Source of the DNA: JABCPE02 sp963516675
GTDB taxonomy: Bacteria; Bacteroidota; Bacteroidia; Flavobacteriales; Weeksellaceae
Assembly (NCBI GenBank): GCA_963516675.1
Contig: CAUQBH010000004.1
Location: 1-64,000, forward strand
Direction of reading: 5' to 3'
Length of the DNA: 64,000 nucleotides
Below the pieces are notes generated by a model that was not told the DNA's origin, made no database searches, and was given only the letters and a program-made list of their open reading frames with translations. Below, in pieces: positions 24,832 through 32,323 of the stretch. A program made the translations under genes and the position numbers. The first letter of the stretch is position 1, and the number at the start of each line of letters is the position of its first letter.

Positions 24832-25653
24832 TTATACTTGTGATTTTTCTTCTTGTTTTTCTGCAGCCTCTTGTTTTTTTCGTTCCAGCTCTTGGTCGTA
24901 TTCATGAAGAAGATTATGTTTTGGTGTCTGCTCTATGGCATTCATGATTTTATCCAAAATCTGTTCAGCATTTTCGTTGTCATAGTCTATGTCAAGCGGT
25001 TTTTTAAACTCCATTGTCGGCTGTACGCCCGTTACTTTCAGTCTTAATCCTTTTTTGTCAAAAGCCCTACGGAAACCATTGATTTTCACTGGAATTACTA
25101 TCGCTCTCTGCTGAAGGACAAGTTTCGCTGTTCCCTTTCTCCCAGGAGCAAAAGCAGCCGTAGTTCCCTGCGGGAAAGACACCACCCAGCCGTTGTCCAG
25201 CGCTTTTAGGATGTTTTCTACTTCGGACATATCTACTTTTCTATTGACATTCTGCCCATTGGCACGCCAAGTTCTTTTCACGGTAACAGCTCCTACCAGC
25301 TTAAAAATCCTTGTCAGAAGCCCTTTATTCATGGTTTCTTCCGCCGCCACATAGTAGAAATCTACTTTGGGATTGAGAATGTAAATAGGATTAGCAATAG
25401 TATTGATAAAGCCGTTATTCACTGCACAAAAGACATGATACATCGCTGCCACATCCGCAAAATAAGTCTGGTGATTGGAAACGAAAAGCACATTAGTCTT
25501 TGGTAAATCCACCAAATGCTCCGTTCCTGTAATTTTCAGTTTATTAAAACCATTGAACCTTCGGTAAGAAACCAGCCCAAAGATAAACACCACCAATCTT
25601 TTCAAAATATACCAGTTGCCAAAGGCATCCGTAAATATGTTTTTCTTTCCCAT
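24832..25653 (-). CDS. plsC: 1-acylglycerol-3-phosphate O-acyltransferase, PlsC family
   Basis: A 273-residue acyltransferase of the LPLAT superfamily, which makes phosphatidic acid from lysophosphatidic acid or acylates a similar lipid. The first catalytic block is SNHQTYFAD (His and Asp). Here there are five residues between His and Asp, not the four of the classical NHx4D motif. The third block is PQGTTAAFAPGRKG, with PQGT in place of FPEGT. A hydrophobic N-terminal segment probably sits on the membrane. The C-terminal tail is charged (QELERKKQEAAEKQEEK). The altered motifs leave the exact acceptor uncertain. Confidence 0.85.
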   Translation of the reverse strand: MGKKNIFTDAFGNWYILKRLVVFIFGLVSYRRFNGFNKLKITGTEHLVDLPKTNVLFVSNHQTYFADVAAMYHVFCAVNNGFINTIANPIYILNPKVDFYYVAAEETMNKGLLTRIFKLVGAVTVKRTWRANGQNVNRKVDMSEVENILKALDNGWVVSFPQGTTAAFAPGRKGTAKLVLQQRAIVIPVKINGFRRAFDKKGLRLKVTGVQPTMEFKKPLDIDYDNENAEQILDKIMNAIEQTPKHNLLHEYDQELERKKQEAAEKQEEKSQV

Positions 25654-25713
25654 TTTTTGATTTTAAAAACGAAATATAAAGCCCCAAATTTAAGGATTTT
25701 TCCCTTGCCGAGA

Positions 25714-25947
25714 CTAATTCAGCATGATTTTTTCAGCATATTTCTCTGCAAAAAGCTTTTTGTCCTCCTGCATTTTTTCCAAAGTCGCAGGCAGGTGGTA
25801 ACCAAAAAGGAACTTTCCCTCCTCATCCAGAAAGAGAATTTCCTTTTCCTCGCCGTCTATCATTTGGGCAAAAATATCCCACATAGACTGGTCTTTCAGC
25901 TTTAATAATTCAAAAAATTCCTTAGCTTGGATATGTATAGTTTTCAT
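25714..25947 (-). CDS. Small conserved-looking cytoplasmic protein
   Basis: A 77-residue acidic protein (MKTIHIQAKEFFELLKLKDQSMWDIFAQMI...). ATG 25947 is preferred over the TTG nine bases upstream, since a promoter box sits only about 24 bases away. It has no signal peptide or membrane helix. LKLKDQSMWDIFAQM could be a helix of a small regulatory protein. The family is not recognised. It has its own promoter box and is followed by about 60 bases before plsC. Confidence 0.65.
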   Translation of the reverse strand: MKTIHIQAKEFFELLKLKDQSMWDIFAQMIDGEEKEILFLDEEGKFLFGYHLPATLEKMQEDKKLFAEKYAEKIMLN

Positions 25948-25970
25948 AAATTTCAAATATTTAGAACTTA

Positions 25971-25978
25971 CAAAAATA
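25971..25978 (-). promoter_or_regulatory. -7 promoter box for the 25.8-kb small gene
   Basis: The minus strand reads TATTTTTG, matching TAnnTTTG, 23 bases before the ATG at 25947. It may also drive the cell-wall run downstream. Confidence 0.55.
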
Positions 25979-26049
25979 TAAAAAAGAGAGGATATTTGTA
26001 ATGTTTAATATTTTTTATTACTTTCGTAATATCCTAAAATTTCCTAAAG

Positions 26050-28248
26050 ATGAGCACCGAAGTACAACAAGAACAAATAGAAATCCTCAAAAGATACGAT
26101 GACCTAATCCACCACACCTACCGAAAGCTGAATGAGGAACAGCTGGAACTCATCAAAAAGGCTTTTGATGTGGCTTGGGATGCCCACAAAGACCAGCGCC
26201 GAAAGACTGGAGAACCCTACATTTTCCATCCCATAGCGGTGGCAAAAATCGTGGCTGAGGAAATAGGTTTAGGTGCTACCAGCATCGCGGCAGCGCTGCT
26301 TCATGATGTGATAGAAGACAGCAACTACACCTATGAGGATATAGAAAAACTCTTCGGGAAGAAAATAGCCGATGTAGTGAACGGACTTACCAAAATTTCC
26401 ATGATGAATAACCAAAACATCTCCGTGCAGTCCGAAAACTACCGAAAACTCCTGCTCACTCTATCGGATGATTTTAGAGTTATTCTCATCAAAATAGCTG
26501 ACCGCCTTCACAACATGAGAACGCTGGACAGCATGCGCCCAGACAAACAGAAAAAAATAGCCTCAGAGACCGTGTATATCTACGCTCCTATGGCTCACAG
26601 GTTGGGACTTTACAACATAAAATCTGAATTAGAGGATTTGTCCCTAAAATACAACATGCCCGAAATCTACAACGAAATTTCTGAAAAACTCATTGTAGCC
26701 AAAGAACACCGTGAAAGCTATGTACAGGAGTTTATAGAGCATGTTTCTGAAAAACTGAAAGAAGAAAAACTCAATTTCAAGATTAAAGGAAGGGCAAAGT
26801 CCATCAGCTCTATTTATAGAAAAATGCTGAAACAAAACATTCCTTTTGAGGAAGTTTATGATAACTACGCCATCCGTGTCATCTACAAATCGGACTTTAA
26901 GAACGAGAAATTCCTCGCTTGGAAAATCTATTCCATCATTACCGACCTCTATCACAGTAATCCTGCGCGAATGCGGGACTGGATTACCCAGCCGAGAAGC
27001 ACAGGTTATGAAAGTCTTCATTTAACCATCCTAGGGCCTGATAACAAGTGGGTGGAAGTGCAAATCCGAAGCGAGCGAATGGATGAAATCGCAGAAAAAG
27101 GAGTCGCTGCCCATTACAAATACAAAGAAGGGTTCAGCCAAAACTCTGATGACAAAAACTTTGAACAATGGGTGGTTCAGATTCGGGAAGTTTTGGACAA
27201 CCAGCAATCGCTCTCCACTACGGAGCTTTTGGATAGCATTAAACTCAATCTATACACCAAAGAAGTTTTTATTTTCACGCCAAAAGGAGATGTTAAAATC
27301 CTTCCAAAGGGTGCGACAGCACTGGATTTTGCTTTCATGGTGCATTCTGAACTGGGAATGAAATGCAGCGGTGCTAAAATCAATGGTAAACTACAACCGA
27401 TAAGTTATGTCCTGAAAAATGGCGACCAGATAGACATCATCTCCTCTCCAAACCAAAAACCGAAAAAAGATTGGCTGGATTTTGTCGTAACTTCCAAGGC
27501 TCATTCTAAAATAAAGGCAGTTTTAAACTCGGAAAAAAACCAAAAAGTAATCGAAGGAAAAGAAATTTTCCAAAGAAAACTAAGACATGCTAAAATCAAC
27601 TTTACGGAAGAGGAACTCAATAATATTCAGAAATATTTCAACCTAAAAACCTCGCAGGATTTATTCCTGAAATTCTATGAGGGAACGCTGGACACTTCCA
27701 ATTTAAAGGAATATCTGGACAGCAAAAAAAGTTTCTTCGGAAGCCTTTTACAGCGGTTCCGAAAGGATAAAACCGAATTTGTAGAAACACCAAAGTCAGA
27801 TTTAGACCTTATTGTTTTTGGACGAAATGAGGAAAAATTGTCCTATTCTTTTGCAAAATGCTGCACCGTAATTCCTGGTGATAAGATTTTTGGGTTTTTA
27901 ACTATAAATGATGGGATTAAAGTCCATAATGAAAACTGTCCCAATGCCATAAACCTCCGTGCAAACTATGACTATCGTGTGATGCTGGCGAAATGGGTGA
28001 ACTCTGAAAGGTTCATCAATAACATCAAAATAGAACTCCAAGGAATGGACAGAATGGGAATAATAAATGATGTAGCATCCATTATCTCTAATAATATGCA
28101 CATCGACATGAAAGGAATCTCTATTAACTCCATTGATGGAATTTTCATTGGAACCATCTCATTAGAAGTTAAAAACAAAGACCAATTGGATGATTTATTG
28201 AAACAACTGGCACAGATAGAAGGAATAAAAAAAGTAAGAAGATTATAA
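26050..28248 (+). CDS. rel: Bifunctional (p)ppGpp synthetase/hydrolase, Rel/SpoT family
   Basis: Makes and degrades the alarmone (p)ppGpp in the stringent response. The 732-residue protein has the full long-RSH layout. The HD hydrolase is intact, with His60, HDVIED at 85-90 and the DRLHNMRTL helix. The synthetase shows GRAKSISSIYRKM, MRDWITQPRSTGYESLHLTI and EVQIRSERMDEIAEKGVAAHYKYK. TGS follows at about 395-455 and ACT closes the chain at about 655-730. Both catalytic halves look functional, so this is a Rel-type enzyme, the only RSH in this window. A terminator shared with the convergent lipoprotein gene follows its stop. Confidence 0.95.
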   Translation: MSTEVQQEQIEILKRYDDLIHHTYRKLNEEQLELIKKAFDVAWDAHKDQRRKTGEPYIFHPIAVAKIVAEEIGLGATSIAAALLHDVIEDSNYTYEDIEKLFGKKIADVVNGLTKISMMNNQNISVQSENYRKLLLTLSDDFRVILIKIADRLHNMRTLDSMRPDKQKKIASETVYIYAPMAHRLGLYNIKSELEDLSLKYNMPEIYNEISEKLIVAKEHRESYVQEFIEHVSEKLKEEKLNFKIKGRAKSISSIYRKMLKQNIPFEEVYDNYAIRVIYKSDFKNEKFLAWKIYSIITDLYHSNPARMRDWITQPRSTGYESLHLTILGPDNKWVEVQIRSERMDEIAEKGVAAHYKYKEGFSQNSDDKNFEQWVVQIREVLDNQQSLSTTELLDSIKLNLYTKEVFIFTPKGDVKILPKGATALDFAFMVHSELGMKCSGAKINGKLQPISYVLKNGDQIDIISSPNQKPKKDWLDFVVTSKAHSKIKAVLNSEKNQKVIEGKEIFQRKLRHAKINFTEEELNNIQKYFNLKTSQDLFLKFYEGTLDTSNLKEYLDSKKSFFGSLLQRFRKDKTEFVETPKSDLDLIVFGRNEEKLSYSFAKCCTVIPGDKIFGFLTINDGIKVHNENCPNAINLRANYDYRVMLAKWVNSERFINNIKIELQGMDRMGIINDVASIISNNMHIDMKGISINSIDGIFIGTISLEVKNKDQLDDLLKQLAQIEGIKKVRRL

Positions 28249-28250
28249 AA

Positions 28251-28272
28251 AAACGCCCTAAAAAAGGCGTTT
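28251..28272. terminator. Bidirectional terminator, rel / lipoprotein
   Basis: AAACGCC (28251-28257) pairs with GGCGTTT (28266-28272) over an 8-base loop, with A and T tracts at the sides, between convergent genes. Confidence 0.8.
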
Positions 28273-28278
28273 ATGTTT

Positions 28279-28908
28279 TTATTTCTTTGCTCCGTAAGGC
28301 ATTTTCTTACTTGCATTTCTCAAAAGGTTTTCTACGATATCACTATGGCTGCTTCTCCACCCACCTGAATATTTATTACTGTAATTCCAAAATATTTTAT
28401 CAGTATTTCTGTCATAAATATTCATATCTGCAGTGATTTCATTGGTTGTTCCTTCATAATCAAGCAGAACAGATGCCGCCACTGCCACTCCCTGCGGCAT
28501 AGGTTTAGTCATTACATAATTAGAACTTACAACAGCATCTACTCCTAAAATAGCGCATATCTCACTCTTTGTCAATTCTTTTTCAGGATATCCTGCTCTT
28601 TTTAGTTTTGTGTTCGTAGTTTCTATATCTTGTATTTCTTGGCTCACATTATTCTGAGAAAATCTCTTCAAAAACCAAGCATACATTTCCTTCTGAAAAT
28701 TAGCCGATTCCTGCTCCTTAGACTGGTCAAAACGCCCTGTATACTTACCTTCAAGCATAGAAACTTTAGGCGGCAAAATCGCTATTTTCTTCTGATTGGA
28801 TGTTACTGCCAATAGGTCATTAGAATTATAAACTTTTGCTCCACTGCATGACATAAAAAGTAACAACAAAACTCCCAATATGGAAGTACCTTTAATAAAT
28901 GTTCTCAT
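28279..28908 (-). CDS. Predicted outer-membrane or periplasmic lipoprotein, CsgG/TolB-like strand
   Basis: A 209-residue lipoprotein. The leader is hydrophobic and ends at FMSC, so Cys21 would be acylated. The mature part has KKIAILPPKV, a short strand common to TolB, CsgG and other lipoprotein folds that begin with a beta-alpha unit. LTKSEICAILGVDAVVSSNY and DRNTDKIFWNYSNKYSG follow. The family resembles Bacteroidota lipoproteins that are annotated only as hypothetical. It is monocistronic, with its own promoter box and a shared terminator. No specific role can be named. Confidence 0.72.
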   Translation of the reverse strand: MRTFIKGTSILGVLLLLFMSCSGAKVYNSNDLLAVTSNQKKIAILPPKVSMLEGKYTGRFDQSKEQESANFQKEMYAWFLKRFSQNNVSQEIQDIETTNTKLKRAGYPEKELTKSEICAILGVDAVVSSNYVMTKPMPQGVAVAASVLLDYEGTTNEITADMNIYDRNTDKIFWNYSNKYSGGWRSSHSDIVENLLRNASKKMPYGAKK

Positions 28909-28932
28909 AACTAAAAATATTATTATTTCCTA

Positions 28933-28940
28933 CAAATTTA
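28933..28940 (-). promoter_or_regulatory. -7 promoter box for the 28.3-kb lipoprotein
   Basis: The minus strand reads TAAATTTG, matching TAnnTTTG, 24 bases before the ATG. Confidence 0.6.
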
Positions 28941-28984
28941 CCATTATTTAAGGATTTTTCAAAATGAATAATCATGATTTTTGT

Positions 28985-28992
28985 TATATTTG
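28985..28992 (+). promoter_or_regulatory. -7 promoter box for nhaA
   Basis: TATATTTG matches TAnnTTTG, 35 bases before the nhaA ATG. It is divergent from the box at 28933. Confidence 0.65.
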
Positions 28993-29027
28993 TAAATCTT
29001 AAAGTTCAATTTTAAAAATAATTAAAT

Positions 29028-30182
29028 ATGCGTATAACAAAATTTTTTAAAGAATTTTTCTCAAACAGCCAGTCCTCAGGGGTTTTATTGGTTTTATGTG
29101 TTACCATTTCCCTGATGATAGCCAACTCTTCGGCAGCGACTGGATTTCAGGCTATTTTGGATACAATGATAGGTTCATACTCTGTAAGCATGTGGATAAA
29201 TGACGGTCTGATGGCGGTTTTCTTCCTTTTAGTAGGTTTAGAAATAAAACGAGAACTTCTAAAAGGCGAACTTTCTAACTTCAAAAACGCCTCGCTTCCT
29301 ATCTTTGCAGCGATTGGCGGAATGATAGTTCCTGCGGTTATTTTCACTATTTTTAATCATGGTACGGAATACAGCAATGGCTGGGCTATTCCTATGGCTA
29401 CGGATATTGCCTTTTCGCTGGCTATTGTTTCTATGTTGGGAAAAAGTGTCCCGTCTGCGATAAAAGTATTTTTGGCTGCTTTAGCGATTGTGGATGACTT
29501 AGGAGCGATTGTAGTAATTGCGATTTTCTACACAGACGAAATTCATTGGAATTATCTCGCTTACAGCGGTTTGGTTATCGTTTTACTTGCTGCATTAAAT
29601 TATTTTAAAGTTAAAAAACATATTTTTTATCTAATCCCTGGAGTATTTTTATGGTATTTCATGCACCATTCTGGTATTCATGCTACCATAGCAGGAGTTA
29701 TTTTAGCATTTACTATTCCTGCTAATTCAGAAAACGAATCAGAACCTTCTCCATTAGAGAAGTTAGAACATACTTTACACCTTCCTGTGAGCTATGCTAT
29801 CATGCCGATTTTCGCACTTGCAAATACCAATATTACTTTCAAAGGCGGTATGGTAGATGGGCTGTTTTCAAACTTTGGATATGGAATAGTATTGGGTCTT
29901 ATTTTAGGAAAACTTGTTGGAATTAACCTATTCTCTTTCATTGCTATAAAACTAAAAATCAGTAATCTTCCTGACCGAAGCCGATGGATTCACATGGCTG
30001 GAGCTGGACTATTGGCAGGGATAGGTTTTACGATGTCTATTTTCATCGCGCTGCTTTCTTTTAAAGACAGCCAAGCATTGCAGGATTCGGCCAAATTTGC
30101 CATCCTTACAGCATCTATACTGGCAGGTAGTTTAGGGTATTTACTCCTAAAAAATACAGCTAAAAATGATAATTCTATTTAA
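29028..30182 (+). CDS. nhaA: Na+/H+ antiporter NhaA
   Basis: An inner-membrane antiporter that expels Na+ in exchange for H+ for salt and pH balance. The protein has 384 residues and about twelve helices. The ion-binding double aspartate is in LAIVDDLGAIVVIAIFY, corresponding to E. coli Asp163-Asp164. WINDGLMAVFFLLVGLEIKRELLKGEL and the AMPMATDIAFSL-type stretch (here IPMATDIAFSLAIVSMLG) are further NhaA signatures. ANTNI in the C-terminal half and GIGFTMSIFIALL close the core. It is a single-gene transcript with its own promoter box and terminator. Confidence 0.95.
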   Translation: MRITKFFKEFFSNSQSSGVLLVLCVTISLMIANSSAATGFQAILDTMIGSYSVSMWINDGLMAVFFLLVGLEIKRELLKGELSNFKNASLPIFAAIGGMIVPAVIFTIFNHGTEYSNGWAIPMATDIAFSLAIVSMLGKSVPSAIKVFLAALAIVDDLGAIVVIAIFYTDEIHWNYLAYSGLVIVLLAALNYFKVKKHIFYLIPGVFLWYFMHHSGIHATIAGVILAFTIPANSENESEPSPLEKLEHTLHLPVSYAIMPIFALANTNITFKGGMVDGLFSNFGYGIVLGLILGKLVGINLFSFIAIKLKISNLPDRSRWIHMAGAGLLAGIGFTMSIFIALLSFKDSQALQDSAKFAILTASILAGSLGYLLLKNTAKNDNSI

Positions 30183-30200
30183 TAATCTTTAAAGAAAATA

Positions 30201-30235
30201 AAAAAAGAGCGGCTAAAATTTTAGTTGCTCTTTTT
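30201..30235 (+). terminator. Terminator between nhaA and the YihY gene
   Basis: GAGCGGCTAAA pairs with TTTAGTTGCTC around the palindromic center CTAAAATTTTAG, with A and T tracts. The two G-U pairs exist only in the plus-strand RNA, so it works best for nhaA. Confidence 0.8.
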
Positions 30236-30252
30236 ATTTACAATATTTTAAA

Positions 30253-31200
30253 CTATATCTGAAAATCTATTTTTTCGTCTTGGACACTACTATTTTTCTG
30301 CTTGTTGGAATCATGTATTCGTTTTATCGCTAAATTCAGCTCATTTCCAAACATTATCAGCACCACATTCACATCCACCCAAATCATCAATAAAATCATA
30401 GAACCTACTGAGCCATAAAGGACATTATATCTCGCTATCTCACTGACATAAAATGCAAAAAAATAGGTAACCACCATAAACAAAACCGTGGTAAGAATAG
30501 CCCCTGGGATAGATTGTTTAAACCTTGTAATTTCTACAGAACCAACCCAATACAAAAGCGCCAATGCCAGACAATAAACCAAAGGAAATGAAAAATATCC
30601 GATAATCACTGTTAAATTAGAAAAAAACCAATTACTAGGATATTCAGGCATCAGTAATTTAAAAACGACTTCGGCATAGTAAATCCCCAAAAGACACATC
30701 ACGATAGCCACTGTGAAACTTGCCGTAACTAAAAAAGCCAGCAAATACTCCCTAATCAGCCCTCGCTGCGTATCCGTATCATGGTTAAAGCCATTGATAA
30801 GGGCGTAAGTGCCATTTGTAGCGAAAATAAGCACCAAAGCAATGGTAAACAAGCTCATCTGCGCAATATTGGGCATGATATTTTGTTCAATATACCCTGT
30901 CACATCTTCCAGCATATGGTCTGGCAGAATACGAGGCATCAGTTCATTGAAAATATAATGATAAAGTTCCTCATAATGAGGTAAATACGGCAAAACCGAA
31001 AGAATAAACAAAATAAGCGGAAAAAGACTTAAAAAGAAGCTCCAAGAAACACTCGCTGCCTGTCTAATGATTTGTTTCTGAAATATTCCCCCTACATAAA
31101 TTTCTAAAAGCCCCCAGAGGGAAATATCCAGCATTGGTAAATGGATTCCATCTAAAAAACCATGGATTTTCTGAAATATTTTGAACTTTTTTATCTCCAT
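30253..31200 (-). CDS. YihY/virulence factor BrkB family membrane protein
   Basis: An integral membrane protein of the YihY/BrkB family, about 315 residues and six helices. Typical features are KQIIRQAASVSWSFFLSLFPLILFILSVLPYLP (57-89 of the long frame), ATNGTYALINGFNHDTD and the closing ARYNVLYGSVGSMILLMIWVDVNVVLIMFGNELN. I chose ATG 31200 (MEIKKFKIF) over 31239, because 31239 lies upstream of the promoter box on this strand and inside the divergent rlmH region. Once annotated as RNase BN by mistake; the true role is unknown, with transport proposed. Confidence 0.87.
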   Translation of the reverse strand: MEIKKFKIFQKIHGFLDGIHLPMLDISLWGLLEIYVGGIFQKQIIRQAASVSWSFFLSLFPLILFILSVLPYLPHYEELYHYIFNELMPRILPDHMLEDVTGYIEQNIMPNIAQMSLFTIALVLIFATNGTYALINGFNHDTDTQRGLIREYLLAFLVTASFTVAIVMCLLGIYYAEVVFKLLMPEYPSNWFFSNLTVIIGYFSFPLVYCLALALLYWVGSVEITRFKQSIPGAILTTVLFMVVTYFFAFYVSEIARYNVLYGSVGSMILLMIWVDVNVVLIMFGNELNLAIKRIHDSNKQKNSSVQDEKIDFQI

Positions 31201-31206
31201 TTTAGT

Positions 31207-31214
31207 TACATTTG
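31207..31214 (+). promoter_or_regulatory. -7 promoter box for rlmH
   Basis: TACATTTG matches TAnnTTTG, 25 bases before the rlmH ATG at 31240. It lies inside the minus-strand leader region of the YihY gene. Confidence 0.65.
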
Positions 31215-31221
31215 CAGACCG

Positions 31222-31229
31222 CAAATATA
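31222..31229 (-). promoter_or_regulatory. -7 promoter box for the YihY gene
   Basis: The minus strand reads TATATTTG, matching TAnnTTTG, 21 bases before ATG 31200. It lies to the right of the rlmH box, so the two transcripts start facing across each other. Confidence 0.65.
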
Positions 31230-31239
31230 CAGAAACCAT

Positions 31240-31713
31240 ATGAAATTCAATCTCATTTGTATAGGAAAAACCGATGACCGAGAGATTACCAGCCTTATTT
31301 CCAATTACTTACCACGCATTCCGAAACATTGGAATTTCGAGATTATTGAAATTCCTGATGTCAAAAACGCAAAAAATCTATCCGCAGATTTACTAAAAAA
31401 GGAAGAAGCTAAGTTGTTTTTAAACCAAATTGACAATGCCGATTTGGTCATTCTTTTAGATGAGAAAGGAAAAGAATTTACGAGCCGACAGTTTTCAGAG
31501 AAAATAGATTTTTGGCTCGGTTCATCAGTAAAAAAAGTGAATTTCCTTATCGGCGGTGCCTATGGTTTTTCCGATGAAATATACCAAAGAGCCAATGAGA
31601 AAATTTCTCTCTCAAAAATGACTTTCACACATCAGATGATTCGGTTATTTTTCGTTGAGCAAATCTATCGTGCTTCTACTATTTTACAAGGAAAACCCTA
31701 TCATAATGATTAA
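31240..31713 (+). CDS. rlmH: 23S rRNA (pseudouridine-1915-N3)-methyltransferase
   Basis: A small SPOUT enzyme that methylates N3 of pseudouridine 1915 in helix 69 of 23S rRNA, on the assembled 70S ribosome. From ATG 31240 (MKFNLICIGKTDD) it is 157 residues, the usual RlmH length. The frame is open further upstream to 31162, but those codons precede the promoter box and do not match the family. The knot region LIGGAYGFSDEIYQRANEKISLSKMTFTHQMIRLFFVEQIYRA is the typical C-terminal end. It converges on the next gene with a 6-base gap. Confidence 0.93.
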   Translation: MKFNLICIGKTDDREITSLISNYLPRIPKHWNFEIIEIPDVKNAKNLSADLLKKEEAKLFLNQIDNADLVILLDEKGKEFTSRQFSEKIDFWLGSSVKKVNFLIGGAYGFSDEIYQRANEKISLSKMTFTHQMIRLFFVEQIYRASTILQGKPYHND

Positions 31714-31719
31714 CTGATT

Positions 31720-32274
31720 TTACAAATTCCAGTAACTCCATTTTGTTTTTACAGCTATGGAATTTTTATTACTCAATTTATCATAAAATTCTTTAAAATT
31801 TTTATTCCAAATAGTGTAATTATTAGCAAATCGAAACATTGCTTCCGCGCCTTCTATTCCTACACTAATTTGCCATATTCTAATTTTATTGATACTCATA
31901 GATGTCTTTTTAAGTTCAACTATTTGGGTAAAAGGAACTTTAACAGCCGTTCTATTTTTAGCAATAATATATAAATTATTATCATCAAAATAAAAACTTT
32001 CATCACTAATAAATCTACCCTCTAACCCAAAAAAGAAAGGTCTCGATGAGATTTTTTTCAGTTGAGCTATGTCTATATCTTCCTGCAAATCATTAAACAG
32101 CATTTCATTATTCTTCTTCCAATCTCCATTATAATAATTAAAAAGTTCCCAAGTCATGTAAATAAAAAAACATATACTCAAAAACAGCATATAGAAAACA
32201 TTGTTTTCCAGCCTAGATAGAATAAATATTCCTAAAATATACACTAAAAATACTACAGCTATTCTTCTTATCAT
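31720..32274 (-). CDS. Membrane protein with two helices and a PH-like domain
   Basis: About 184 residues. Two hydrophobic helices lie near the start (VVFLVYILGIFILSRL and FYMLFLSICFFIYMTWELF). The rest is a soluble domain with SFYFDDNNLYIIAKNRTAVKVPFTQIVELKKT, which looks like a bacterial PH-type domain; this is a weak call. The frame is open to 32322, but that extension runs through the OmpA terminator hairpin (32293-32319), so I place the start at ATG 32274 (MIRRIAVVF). No specific function is known. Confidence 0.7.
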   Translation of the reverse strand: MIRRIAVVFLVYILGIFILSRLENNVFYMLFLSICFFIYMTWELFNYYNGDWKKNNEMLFNDLQEDIDIAQLKKISSRPFFFGLEGRFISDESFYFDDNNLYIIAKNRTAVKVPFTQIVELKKTSMSINKIRIWQISVGIEGAEAMFRFANNYTIWNKNFKEFYDKLSNKNSIAVKTKWSYWNL

Positions 32275-32292
32275 TTCTATTATTTGAAATAA

Positions 32293-32319
32293 AAAAGAGA
32301 GGTTAAAAACCTCTCTTTT
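32293..32319 (-). terminator. Terminator after the OmpA-family gene
   Basis: A perfect 12-bp stem, AAAAGAGAGGTT paired with AACCTCTCTTTT, with a 3-base loop, four bases after the OmpA stop codon. Confidence 0.88.
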
Positions 32320-32323
32320 CACT

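Noticed and set aside
26644..27021. 125-aa minus-strand ORF inside rel
   Set aside because: Shadow frame in a highly conserved gene, without its own promoter or known domain.
31162..31239. Upstream extension of rlmH
   Set aside because: The 26 extra codons precede the promoter box and do not fit the RlmH start; ATG 31240 gives the normal 157 residues.
32275..32322. Upstream extension of the PH-like membrane protein
   Set aside because: These codons run through the OmpA terminator hairpin, so they are not translated; ATG 32274 is used.
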